Assembly (NCBI GenBank): GCA_032622095.1
Contig: CP136068.1
Coordinates: 149,493,365 to 149,557,364, forward strand
Length of the DNA: 64,000 nucleotides
Origin: Siphonodentalium dalli
Taxonomy: Eukaryota > Mollusca > Scaphopoda > Gadilida > Siphonodentaliidae
Direction of reading: 5' to 3'
The position numbers were made by a program, and so were the translations under genes. The notes below the pieces were generated by a model. That model did no database searches, was not told the origin of the DNA, and saw nothing but the letters and a program-made list of their open reading frames with translations. How positions within the stretch are numbered: the first letter of the stretch is position 1; each line of letters starts with the position of its first letter. Shown here one piece after another: positions 1 through 11,800 of this stretch.

Positions 1-3000
1 TGATATATCGACTGGTGGATTGGAACTTTGGTACATACAGGTCTATTCTGCACGATATTGCCCGAACTATCTCGATCAGACCACTCGGGACGCTGTGGTC
101 GGGTACGGTCGGTGCGGTCGGGTTTTAGTAGGACCCCTAGTGTCTTCAGTTTTGATTTGCAATTCGATTATTCCATGTGCTTTCGTATTGTCGACCGAGA
201 CGGGTGCCAAAGCCATTTATTACCTTACTAATTTTGGTTATTTTTCAAGATTTTATAAATATTACAATTTATGCACGATAATGACGCACCACTGTCAAGT
301 AATGCGCGGTATTTTGTATTATCTATTCGAATTACATTGAACATGGAACTTGTTCATTGATGCCAGCGTTCAAATCGTGGTAATATTTTATGCTGTTTAT
401 ATGAATTTGTGGCACCTTTTATATTAATCTCTTAGGTTTCTCGTCGATTGCATGTTTAGAATAATGTTTGGTATGTCCTCTCGTTTGAGTTCATGTGCTG
501 CGATGCGTTTTTAGTCTTTTTAGTCAGTATACCACACATCTGATATGCTATTCTGACAAACGGTTCACGCGAAAATGTTTTTTTGTTTTTGGTAACTTCT
601 ATGTGATAAATGTTTTGTTTTTTTGTGATGTATAATCAGATTGGAGGTTTAGGTAGAGTGTTTACGTGAACCTTTTCTGTTTCTTTCAGAGAGCTGATAT
701 CTCGGACGGAAATTGTACTGATTGTTGACAAAATGTGCTCTAATATTTGATCGTGAAGCCATTGATAAACGTTGAAATGGAGGACGTATAGTATCGACGA
801 CAAACTTGAAAGCTTATAAATGTTCGGCAAATGCGAATTTCATCGCGGTTTTTCTAATGTTTTTGAAATTAATATAGGCGTGTTTTTCGTCAAGGATATC
901 ACAAAATCTTGTTTTAAGTTCTGTTTAAGGTGGACCCAACTCACATGTCTTGACTTTTGAATTTGACTCGATGTACCTTTTTATGAAATAGGAACATTCG
1001 TTTATTTCGTTTAAAGCTGTAGTAGTTTTAGAATGTCGGCATTTGATAAACATGCATAACTTACTAATGCTCTAATCCACTACCGAAATAAATGCGGTTC
1101 GCCGTTGAAGGAAGATTCCATTTTACGACAATGGTATAAGTACTAACAATCTTTTATGAGGGATATACATATGTACTTGGCATAGCTATTCAAAATGGGG
1201 GCTGTATCTTTGCCAGCGTTTTGGCTTGCATGCAATGAAAATTAAGCTGTGTCCCTCTTATGCAGTCTACTGTACTCGAGTTACCAAATTAATCCTTTTG
1301 GTGGGGGGTCATTCCATGCATTCGTTGTTTGAAGTTTAGCATGTTTGGACCATAGCGCGAAATTGATTAATATATGTGTTAAATCACATACCAGGTTCTG
1401 GACTGTAAAATGATTTGGATTTGGAGAAATGAATTAATTGTCGAAAGTTTGAGTTTGTTTGGTATTTTGTAAAAAGAAAACGGTTTTTAATGTTCCCGGA
1501 CCCCTGTGAGGAACTGTGACTTATTGCATGCCGCTGTCGTGTCATGTTTTAATCCTGATTCCGCACAGTGCCGAATCGGACGTCGACGTCGGACATCGAC
1601 GTCACACGACGTAAATGAAACCATGAAACCGGAACTATAAAATAGAAGCTTTATCACGCATGGCAAGGCAAAAGGCACTCTGTCTCTGAGTAAACGTTGT
1701 AAGTCTTTTATGTTTTCAATTGGATGGATTCTAGGACGTGTGGTGCATATCGACATGTTGTGTGGATGGATTTGTCGATATTTGTGCCTCTCGTCCTGTC
1801 CACCCTCGCTGGCATTCGTGCCATATCAACAAAACCATCCACATCGTGCTGTTCTGTGTATTTAAACACCTCAGAATGTGCAGATGCTTGTTGAAAAAAT
1901 ATGTCATCGATTTATGTCGCTACATAAGTTAGGGAGCTTACACTGTCTTATTTCTAGTCGCCTTTTTCCAGTACCTTAATTGTGTGTTGAGTGGGTCGAT
2001 TTTACGATCTGCGTGTTCCGTGGAACTGGGAGCGTCATACAGAACAACGTCTACGTCTAAGGGTCTAGTTTGTATGATAGTGACGAAGTTGTTGCCCATT
2101 GTAATTATTAATCTGAATAATATAGAGGACGCTTGAGAAAGAGGGTTGCGAAATTGTTGCATGAGTTTTTTGTAAATCTATGGGGAGCGTCCGTATATGA
2201 GATCGAGATATCAAGGCAAAGATGGCTAATTAGATACTTCACTCTTTAAAAGGGTCGATACCTGCACCGGACGCACGTAGTCTGTGCATTATTAAAGGTA
2301 CTCAATCCTATCAGAGGGTCCCCGTATCATCATGCTACAACAACATGTCTTCAAAATACGCTTTAGTTATCAGAATCGATTAATTGCAAGAAAAAAATGC
2401 TAACCACTGTCAACTATGGTATCAAATTTCCCAAAACGTGTTATTTATCAACATTTTGTTCAACGAAATATCGCGCAATATCACTCGAGTATTCACGAAA
2501 TTTGGCAGTATTACCACTTGTTTTTAGAGTTATCCATCTTCATCCGCAATTTTGACCGAGACCATCCTTTTGACGGCGTGTTACTGGGCCACAAACAATT
2601 GAAACAACAAACAACAAAAATCGATAGCTGATTACTCTGAGCGTTGGTGGGTAGGTTCCTCGACTCGAATGAAATATTGTTTACCCCCGCAGCCAAGGAA
2701 ATAGTAATTTATGGGTGTTTAATCGAATTGAGTACCTTTAATTAGCTGATACACGGGAAGATAACGACGCAGGGATGCTAACCCTCGGAATCATATTCCT
2801 ACCTGACATGTACAGATATATTGACATATTTATAGCAGAATTATACCACTTGGTTCCTGGGCCATACCGGAGCCACATCAACCTGGTTACCAGAAGGTCT
2901 TAGTAAAGTACATGTATGCGCCTGTTAAAGTTGTACAGACGAGATACGCAGAGGCCCGCGAGATGTGTGGTATGTGTCGCCAACATGGTGGGTTGGTCAC

Positions 3001-4130
3001 AATTTAATAGAGAAACTGCGGCATTCAGAGATGTGCCCGTTTTGTTTGATGAAGATGTGAACGTGAATAATTATGCCGCAGTGCCTCAGCCATGTTGTCT
3101 TGATGGTGCGAACTGAAGCTAGTAATACTAGTGTCAGGTGGGAAATGTGTTCTCCCCTCAGTGTAGAGCTGAGACTAAGGCCGATATGGGAAATTTGTTT
3201 TCCCTCCTCAATGGTCCCACTGTCAAAACCTATGAGAATACAAACCTTCCACCAAACAATGGTTGGCGTCGCGGATTCCCTCCCTTGTGATGCACATCTG
3301 GGTCTGATGAAACTTTACGAAGGCGATGATCCTAACCTATAGATCACGATTTATGATGGTGGTATTCAGACTATACAACGCCCTGGACCACTTCATATAT
3401 ATATATTTTTTTTTTAATGGTTACGACAGCATTTTTGTCACTATTATGTCTTTTACGACAACTTTGGAATTATCTCATTTTTTTACAACGTGTGGCATTA
3501 ACTATTTAACAACAATATAACGTGGTGGCAGATATACGATACGGTTGAGCATCTGGAACAAACGTAGTTTATAGAAATGCTTCTGCAACACATGTATACA
3601 ACTAATTGATCCCCTACTTCATATCATTAACATCCCTGGTCAAGTGGGTCTATTAGTCTAATATTATGCTGATGGATCATGCTGAATTACGATGATGCTA
3701 TATATTGTTAAGAAAAGATAGCATTGTGTTCTAATGTTGTTCACTTTCGAAGTGTTTTGATTATCTGAACATATCCTGGAAAAGTCAAACAAACATGTTG
3801 CGATTGTTTTATACTGCTTGTATAAGTTATTGCAAATCGACTATAATCAAGATGGCTCTAAACATCGTTTTGCAAATTCCAGCGCATCAATTATGAAAGT
3901 TTTCGAAAATGTAGACACTGTACAAATGTTTTTTTTTCTCAAAGCGGTCGCAAACATCCTAAAATTGATAACTTATAACCAAAAACGGTACTTTTTTCTA
4001 AACACATCAGTTTGCCCTTCCAGCATCATAGAAAATTTAGCATGACCAGGGGCGATAACACAATATATGAGTACTATTGTGTGTTATGTCAGTGTACTAT
4101 GCATACATTATGCACTCGTCGCTTTTATTA
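1..4130. other. Gene-poor flank
   Basis: I see no exon with convincing splice sites and no recognisable protein in this 4.1-kb stretch. The longest open frames (about 106 codons near 20-340) are not conserved-looking and have no domain. The only segment that might be decayed coding sequence is 2916-3260, listed separately. Confidence 0.5.
2916..3261 (+). pseudogene. Possible decayed coding segment, unknown
   Basis: One plus-strand frame runs from 2916 to a stop at 3114-3116, meets further stops at 3120-3125 and 3129-3131, and then continues open in the same frame to a stop near 3261. Its codon use looks more protein-like than that of the surroundings (segments such as FRDVPVLFDEDVNVNNY and ADMGNLFSLLNGPTVKTYEN). 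I do not recognise the family. It could be a relic of a mobile element or chance; no splice signals were established. Confidence 0.2.
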
Positions 4131-5228
4131 AGAACTAGCTGATGTGCCCGACTTCTTGCGGGTTATTTAGGGATTTCTATACTGAGCGAACAACGTTGAA
4201 AAGTATTAGGCGAAAGAAAAAACTGTTGTTCAATCGGTCCAGAAACATGCCTATATGAGCGCATATGAGCGAGGTCAAGATCAACGACACGGTCGCACGT
4301 GAAATTGGACCAGGCCATATTTTTCCGGGACCAAAGTAGGCCTACATACCAAATTCGAGTCGGATCGGTCGAACAGTTTTCGAGTCTAAGGGTCGATCCA
4401 CACCGGGCGCGAGCGCGCAATTATAACGGCAGTTTTCTGTCGTCCGTAGCGGTTCTAAGAGCGCTAATTTTATATTCACACCGAAAGCGACTGGATCGCA
4501 TCGTCGCGCGCGATGGTTTGGGTAGATAATCGTTTGCCTGCATCATTTGTAGGCAGGTCACAATTACAATGTTTATGGACATCATAATTTGCTAAAATAT
4601 ATATACATGTACGAGTTTGTCCAGCTCATTTAATTGTCAAATATAGTTTGTCAAGTGAAATGATGCACGGGCTTCCTAAATTCTCATGCGTCTATAATTC
4701 TATAATTCCAGTTTGTTAGTTTTTTTTATCGGGGGGGGGGGGTGGTGGTGCAAATTGTGGGCAAATTGACTTCACAAGCTTGGAATGGATTGGGACCAAA
4801 CATTAACCAGACGATCCTGTTATGACTCATTTATCCTCATTTGCTATTCTCATGTGTCCTTGTACTTCAGTTATCAGCATGTCGCTAAAGTCCTCCACCA
4901 CCTTTGTTATCGTGGCGACGAATGAATGTGTCGTCTTCAAATAGGAGTACGACCGTATAAATATCCTATTTGACAGCGACCCAATTATCCTGCTGGTTTG
5001 CCGCAAACCGAGAAATCGACGAAGCATAAAATCACTGCTGTCATCGCCCCGTGGTCAACGATTCAATCGCTTGCGGTGTGAATATAAAAATAGCGCGCTG
5101 TGAACTGCTGCGGACGACAGAAAATGGCCGTTATGATCGCGCCCGGCGTGGATAGACACCTACGGATGCATACATACATTCATACATACACAGACAGACA
5201 GAAGTTCCAATATATATAATAGATGACA
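4131..5228. mobile_element. Retroelement-like repeat with inverted copies
   Basis: The block opens with an AGCTGATGTGCCCGAC segment, a type often met at the ends of dispersed invertebrate retroposons. It ends with CATACATACATT and ACAGACAGACAG simple repeats followed by TATATAATAGAT. A segment at about 4389-4505 is repeated in inverted orientation at about 5055-5160: both contain GGGCGCG, TTTTCTGTCGTCCG and TTTTATATTCACACCG. The two copies therefore form an inverted pair around about 550 bp. No reverse transcriptase frame was found, so the class is uncertain. Confidence 0.5.
4731..4750. repeat. Poly-G tract with GGT tail
   Basis: A run of about 12 G is followed by GTGGTGGTG, a simple-sequence tract and a likely length-variable site. 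Confidence 0.8.
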
Positions 5229-5324
5229 ATAGTATTTTTAAATACACATGTACAGATTTAAGGCTCGTTTCATAAATCCATGAGAGAAAATCCCATGGCA
5301 TAGTCTATGTCTCTCATATTGTAG

Positions 5325-5411
5325 CACTGCAACCAAATATCACAAATGTGGTGACCACGATGTCCGCCACCCAACAGGAAACTACGACCACAGCTACCAT
5401 AGCGACAGAAG
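5325..5411 (+). CDS. Thr-rich mucin-like exon, copy 1
   Basis: The exon is flanked by a pyrimidine-rich acceptor (CTCTCATATTGTAG) and a donor (GAAG then GTGGGT). It is 87 bp with phase 1 at both ends and 28 whole codons, reading LQPNITNVVTTMSATQQETT then TTATIATE. Thr/Ser are over a third of the residues and there is an NIT sequon, as in an O-glycosylated stalk. Symmetric 1-1 phase lets such an exon be duplicated without breaking frame, and three diverged copies follow. The rest of the host gene was not identified, so its status as an expressed exon is inference. Confidence 0.5.
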
Positions 5412-5941
5412 GTGGGTGCAATTAACAATACTATATAGGATATTATAACATAATGTTATTTACAATATACACACGACAATTTCTTTGAATCGTTTGATAA
5501 AACCATGAAGGAAATATTTTCATATCCGTTATATATCACATGAAACCCCTATTATATCATTAATCTCTCACTAGTTACATATCACTTGGCATCGCGCCAA
5601 CAAAATGACTACGCGGCTTTACATTGACTCAGGCTGATTACTACCATTTCGAAAAGTCGCACATGACACCAACACCAGAAAATGCAATATGACAATGCAA
5701 AAGTTAAATTATTGTCCAAAGTAGTTGCACTAACCGAAAATAGACATAAAAGCAAAGAGGCAAATTGGGAAACTATATTGTCCATCGCCAGTCCCAGATC
5801 GCGCAACACTGTCGTGTACGACTATGAAGCTTCTCGACCAACGCTGTAAATGTATGCATTGTTCAGCTTCTTTTAAGGATTTTGATTTGTTAAAAAGGCA
5901 GAAAGCTCTAGTTGTTTTCATGTGATATACACTTCAACTCC

Positions 5942-6060
5942 ATATGTTGGGATATAAGATTTTATGAAACTCATTTCATAAATTTGACTCACAACTCGTC
6001 TACGACACGTGGAGAATCAAATTTATCAAACTCGTTTCATAAAAGCTTATATCCCAACAT
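5942..6060. repeat. Inverted repeat between mucin-like exon copies
   Basis: ATGTTGGGATATAAG near 5943 is answered by CTTATATCCCAACAT ending near 6060. The arms also share TTTTATGAAAC / GTTTCATAAAA and AAATTTGA-type segments, giving arms of about 45 bp around a short centre. It looks like a small foldback element. Confidence 0.65.
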
Positions 6061-6085
6061 AACTCGTTGGAGATCGTTGTGAAGA

Positions 6086-6142
6086 ACTTGGCGTTCATCG
6101 CCCAACATACAATTACGACCATAGCGACCACAGTGCCAGCAG
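6086..6142 (+). pseudogene. Thr-rich mucin-like exon, copy 2 (partial)
   Basis: The end reads TTIATTVPAG and joins a GTCAGT donor followed by the same intronic sequence as copy 1 (AATTAAGAACACTAGATAGGATA). The usual acceptor TTGTAG has become TTGTGAAG, so the 5' boundary is not reliable. It is probably a degenerate copy. Confidence 0.4.
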
Positions 6143-6383
6143 GTCAGTCAAATTAAGAACACTAGATAGGATATGATTGGATAATTTTAGTTAAAATATA
6201 CTCGTGAAACATTCTAAGGATCGTTTCATAAATCAAAAATATGCATTTGGTCATTTTGGCGTAGAATTAGGAATCCGCATTTATATGCACAGGAATACAT
6301 CTAAGACTCGTTTCATATGAGGGAAAACATATGAGAGAAGCACTCATGTCATATCATGTGTACCTGTATCTCTCAAAGTGTAG

Positions 6384-6474
6384 CTCTACAAGCAAACGTC
6401 ACAAATGTGACGACCCCGATATTCACCACCAAAGAAGAAACTACGTCCGTCCGTAGCGATTATGACACTAGATG
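6384..6474 (+). CDS. Thr-rich mucin-like exon, copy 3
   Basis: The acceptor is TCTCAAAGTGTAG and the donor GATG then GTCAAT. The frame reads LQANVTNVTTPIFTTKEETT and is open to the donor, with two N-glycosylation sequons. At 91 bp it ends in phase 2 rather than phase 1 as copy 1 does, so splicing into the same downstream frame would break. It may be decayed or use another partner. Confidence 0.4.
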
Positions 6475-6613
6475 GTCAATGGAATTAACAACATTAGATA
6501 CAATACGGTAGGATAATTTATTTGCAATACACACATGATACATACAAGATTTGTTTCATAAATTCATATGAGGGAACACTGATTTCATATCCTCGGTATC
6601 TTTCAAATTGTAG

Positions 6614-6689
6614 CACAGCACCCAACATTAAACTTCGACGCCTACCACCCAACAAGAAACTGCCACAGTAGCGACCAGAGCGACAGACG
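6614..6689 (+). pseudogene. Thr-rich mucin-like exon, copy 4 (degenerate)
   Basis: Acceptor (TCAAATTGTAG) and donor (GACG then GTGGGT) match copy 1, and the C-terminal part reads TSTPTTQQETATVATRATDG. An internal deletion near 6630 puts a TAA in the Thr-rich frame. It lies about 230 bp after copy 3 and has the same downstream intron sequence. Confidence 0.4.
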
Positions 6690-6759
6690 GTGGGTGAAAT
6701 TAACAGCATTATATCTGATATGATACGGTGATAGTGTTTACCATATGATAAACATATGA

Positions 6760-8710
6760 ACATCTATACTCACACTTAGATAAAACAAAATAGCATGTAT
6801 GCCAAGGAAAACACAATAACATGGAACCGAATGAACAATATCCAGTCAGTCATGGCGGCGAATAATGATATGTGATGTCAGGTTCACTGGGACATACATC
6901 CCATGTATCATGTATCACGAGGAGCTATCTTCAAACCAATATGAATTAATGTCAGCTGAGCGCCTGAGAGAGAGGGAACATTGACTATCATCGTGGGCGG
7001 TCGGACCGCGGTCATCGTGATTAGAGTGTGTGATCGCATTTATCCATATATTGGTACCATTGCTGGTTTAAACATATTTATTTACCAACACGGTGTGGTG
7101 ACGGGATTGGAGGACAAGTGCTAGCCACTTAGATTGACCTCATAAATACAACTTTACAATAGCAGCATGGTAACAATGCATATATACATATATAAGAATA
7201 TATAAAACAAAAGTGTTGTGTTAGTGCTAGCCCCACCTTTAACCCTAGTCTATGATATCAGTTATTTTTTATTTTCTCATATAAATCTCTCTTTCTTTCT
7301 CTCTCTCCCTCTCTCTCTCCGATCTTGTTTCAATGATTGACATGCAGAGAAGAGTCGAATCATGTGGAAGTGCTGTCTCTTAAAAAGTATTGGGACAGCT
7401 TTGAAAATGAACTCGTTTTCATTATTCTCTATGTCAGGGTCTCCAAATAGCAAAATGTCTACCGAATAAATGTTGAAGGGCAAGAGTTTATTGTATAGAC
7501 TTATTCTGGACAGGACAATCAAACAAATAACGAAATGCATTCTCTTCATGATAACCGCATATACATGCTTTAGTATCAGCGATATAATTTTGATATAATT
7601 CTTACCATTTCGTCTGGTATTCAAATGATTCGTCGTTATCTCGAACACAATTTGCCAGTAGTGATATCACAAATGAGAGAATATGGACGAGAAACTCAAA
7701 ACACCCATATTCCTCCATCATTGATGGTTCATTATTAGTGATGTTAATCTCTGTTCAAACTAATTTGAATACATATCAGTTGATTCTAAAGAACATGACG
7801 TGGAACAGAAAAGCATTCACAAAATCATATATACGCCACTGAGAGTTTAAACATATGATGTGTATAATCTGAATGCTGGAAGTTTCGGCACCTGACGTTT
7901 TGGCAGTTTGGGTTTGCTGTTCGGCACCTGGACGTTTCGGCACCTGGTAGTTTTATTCTCGGACGAACCTTAACAATCAGTGATTACTAGATATGATTTT
8001 TATTTCCATTTTTCTTTACAATAAATGCGATGTCAATTGTTGGATAACAAAAAACAGACAAGATTGAACAAATGATAACGATGACGATGAATATATAGAT
8101 AACATGCACTCTAAGATACATCTACGAACATCTGCGCCCCGAACGTCACACTAAGCGATATAAAAATGTACACATCAGCCTCGATCATTTAGAGCATGGG
8201 ACAATAAAGAGTGCCCCTTGTTAAGTCCAAATGTCCTGATAATTGAGATAATTAAGAGCGTTTATCTCACTGCTGTCAGAAATTTTCAAAATACCAAGGT
8301 GCCTAAACGTCCAGAAAACGATGTGTCGAAACGTCCATGTGCCGAAACGTTCTGTACCAGAATAATCTGCCCCTCATATTTCATGAATATGATGTGAAAC
8401 TATTTGTTCTTCGGCAACAAGAAGACTGGTTCGCAGTTTGTAGTTTTCTTGAACATATGAAGGAGGATAACGTTGATTAGCATCGTGTGCGGTCGGATCA
8501 TGACCCTCTCCATGACGTTTCGTCGTTTTCTCCAAAACAATTTGTCAGGAGTGACCTCAGAAATGAGAGAAACTGGTGTGGAATGTGGAACACAAAAACA
8601 CACATTCGCATACATAATCATTGAGTATTCGTGAGTAGCACGTGAATCTCTGTAAAAAAACATTTACATTGATATATGTCATTTGGGTTCCAGGAATATA
8701 TTTCGGAACT
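6760..8710. repeat. Direct duplications around a TIR element
   Basis: A block at about 7605-7800 (TCGTCGTTATCTCG onward) recurs at about 8517-8690 with moderate divergence. A short piece (CATCGTG-GCGGTCGGA) also appears near 6990 and 8480. Between the two copies sits an inverted-repeat element (7870-8362). A CT-rich tract lies at 7283-7321. No gene was found. Confidence 0.55.
7870..8362. mobile_element. MITE-like element with GTTTCGGCACC ends
   Basis: The left end carries GTTTCGGCACCTG three times in variant form (7881-7950), and the right end carries the inverted forms (GTGTCGAAACGTCC, GTGCCGAAACGTTC; 8318-8352). The interior is AT-rich with no protein. This fits a non-autonomous inverted-repeat DNA element with repeated subterminal motifs. 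Confidence 0.6.
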
Positions 8711-8720
8711 CAAACTTTGT

Positions 8721-8726
8721 TTTATT
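8721..8726 (-). promoter_or_regulatory. Candidate poly(A) signal of gene A
   Basis: TTTATT on the plus strand is AATAAA on the coding strand, about 110 bp past the gene A stop codon (8837). It is followed by an A-rich tract on the plus strand. Placement is plausible but unproved. Confidence 0.4.
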
Positions 8727-8836
8727 AAAAAAAAAATTCTGCCATGGCGAGTTCATGAATTGTGTGTAGATCAAAGCATCGTTGATATTGATGGTTTCGC
8801 GCCATGAACTTCTCAGTAACCACGCGGTTGGTGTTG

Positions 8837-8874
8837 CTAAGTTTGTCCTTGGTTGGCGTAAACAGGGTCATCTC
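8837..8874 (-). CDS. Gene A exon 11: VYANQ tail end
   Basis: Acceptor TTTTTCAG. Entering in phase 1 it gives RDDPVYANQGQT and a TAG stop. Y-A-N is the Y-x-N core bound by GRB2-type SH2 domains. Another frame is open further but conflicts with the incoming phase. The gene B counterpart (55322-55359) has the same length and ends GDDHVYSNQKEK, which supports this frame. Confidence 0.85.
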
Positions 8875-11800
8875 CTGAAAAATATCCATATCAACGTATC
8901 ACTGAGCATTGGACTCAGACCAGAAGAGGCCACTACTGTCATCATTACTATTCACTTAAATTTGTATGCAAACCAAAAATAAAAGAGGCCACTGACTGTC
9001 AGATTGCTGTAATTACTCACTCATGTGCTGCGAAAATCCGCACATTATCTGCTTATAAAGAACTTATTTTAGGTAGATAATCTGCTTAGAATCTCTTCAT
9101 TTTAGGTTGATAATATGCTGAAAATGAGAGAATTTTAGTCACTTTATCCGTTCATAATGAGGCGATTCTAAGCAGATTATGTGCGGACAATGACACAAAT
9201 GAGCCAACCAACGACTGTTCAGGTGTACGCTCTTTAACATGAGTTTTCACTGTGGCCCGCGCCATAAAACGAAATAACGGCTATGACTCCATTATCTGCA
9301 AATTTCACAATCATAAATAACATCACATTAGCATTATATGTCGACTATGTGCGTATTTGTGCGAGGATGTGTTAGATATTCGGGAGAACAGGCTGAATCA
9401 TGAATTTACGAACATACGTATATGTAAACTATTTACAAAATAGTCATTCTCGTCGTCATCATCGTCGATATTATTATCGTCATCATCATCATCATCATTA
9501 TCGTCGTCGTTATCACCATCACCACTATCGTTCATTCGACAGGGCCGCTGTTCAGGCAAACGTGTCACAATATTTTTGGCGAGGCGTAACAACCGCCGTC
9601 TTGTATTATTACAATTAACACCTTATTTTCTCAGAATCAAGTACCAGTAATTACCAGGCTGTAGTTACCCAAACATAGCCTCTTGACAATAGGTTCAATT
9701 TGGACCTAGATTTAAAACAGGTCCATAATGGACTTACACCCGTTATTCCGTTTGATGGCGCGGGGCATATAAAGAGCGTACAAATATATATCTGGTAAGT
9801 CGTCAATTTGGTTATTCGTGTTGTTTTACAGCCTACGCTCGTGACACTTAGCACAGTATTGGTTATTTCTTAATTAAATAATCACATATATGGATGTGTT
9901 AATAACCAGCGTGTTGGCCCATAGGGTATTTTAGCTTTCAAATGATGCCAATATGAGCTTATTTCGCTATTTTACAATAGGTCCATATTGTGCTTATTTT
10001 CATCAGAACAGGCTGAGCTGCCACATTTGAAATGTTCACCAATGTCGCACAAAGGATACATACTTGAATACATTTTGAGCGACAGTTGATGGTGTGTCCA
10101 GATATATGTATATTGGAGGATAGCCGACCAGGAAGTCGCGGCTCCTTAAAGATGCCCCATCAGATTTTGAACGATATTAATCAAAATTGTCAGTTTACCG
10201 ACAAAAGTTAAAAAAAATATATATATACTAGCAACCAACTTATTCGTACCAAATTAGGCATTCATCCGCTTAACGTTGAAGACGAGCACAACCGGTAACA
10301 ATTGATAATGCTCCGTAATATCGATCAAGTTTGGAAACGAAACCTCCATTGACGCTCTTTATCAGAGACGATCGTTGGAATGTTTGCAGTCATGACAATA
10401 TCTAAAAACTTGTAAATATATTAATAGGCTGATCGGTCGGTCTAATTGTGCTTTATATATAAATTGGTGCAACGATAGTTTTACGATCACCGGACAGGCC
10501 ATCTTTAAGGAGGCGCCCCATTCGTGAATTTTCTAAAAATCTCAATTTCAAACAATACGTTTGAAAGGAAACATCATTATCCCTTATAACCAATGTATTA
10601 TATAGTATTATCACAACACATCTTTACCATCACAATATGAGAGAATTGTCCGAATTATGAAAACATTGGTTTAAAAAAATAAAAACAACAATTCGTTCAT
10701 GTATGTCTATAGACACTTTGACAGGAAATGTTACCAAAAAGCGCACTGCATTATCTAGACTATGAAACCAACTAGGGTATGCGCTCAGTCTACCATCTGA
10801 CATCATGACTGGCTGCGATAAAATAAATAAAATATTTTTCATTGCATATTTTAGTTTTTCGGCAGCTATTTGGAGGACTATTATTTTATCAGGTAAAGGA
10901 CAAAACAACATAAAACAACACAACTATTATTCAACCACGTTTTCAATAATCTAGCAGACATAAATACTCAATACTACGGTGGCTGGTTTAAGACATGGGA
11001 ATTTTTTTTATTTCGTGGTCACGAAATAACTAATTCGTGGTCACGAAATACGAATTAGTATTTCGTGACCACGAAATAAAAAAAATTCCCATGTCTTAAA
11101 CCAGCCCCCGTACAAAACTGATTCTGATTTTTTTTTATTTATTTTCTCACATAGTCATTATTTCAGATGGTAGACTGAGCGTATACCATAGTTGGGTTCA
11201 TTGTCTATATAATGCAGTGTGTTTAAATATATGTCTTGTTAAGCTGCCTATCGACCTACATGAAACAGTGGTTGTTGTTTTTTTAAACCACATTTTTTCA
11301 TAATTGGAACATATCTCTCATATTGTGAAGGTGAAGAGTTTTTGTAATACTATAACATACATTGGTTATAAGGGATAATGATTTTTTCCTTCTAATTGAT
11401 AGCTTGAAATTGAGTTTTTTTGAAAATTCACGAATGTGGCGCCTTCGTAACATCTCGACATTCATCCAACTTTTCAATATGTATGTGAATGACCTACTTT
11501 TTGACTGTCCTGAGTAGGTTTCTGAGTATCCATCGTCCAGCTGCACACATCTTGTTTCGTCGATCACAGTCGGTGTAATGCCACTACAGAAAAGGAAGAA
11601 CAAAATTGTTATGTGTGTCTTAAATGCAGACACATTCCCACACATGTTCATCAGACTACCAGGCTTTATTTTCATGTCATAATTATGTCTGAATTGGTGG
11701 TATACAGATTAGATGAGGGCACGTCATTATTCGGCCATGCGATCAAATCACAAATCACAAAACCAACGATAAGGAGTAGATAGTTTTTATATAAGTTGTA

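Noticed and set aside
7277-7648. 123-codon minus frame
   Set aside because: Ends in a CT-rich simple repeat, lies in duplicated non-coding DNA and shows no domain.
9398-9618. Asp-rich and His/Arg-rich open frames
   Set aside because: Both are readings of the same CAT/CGT trinucleotide tract.
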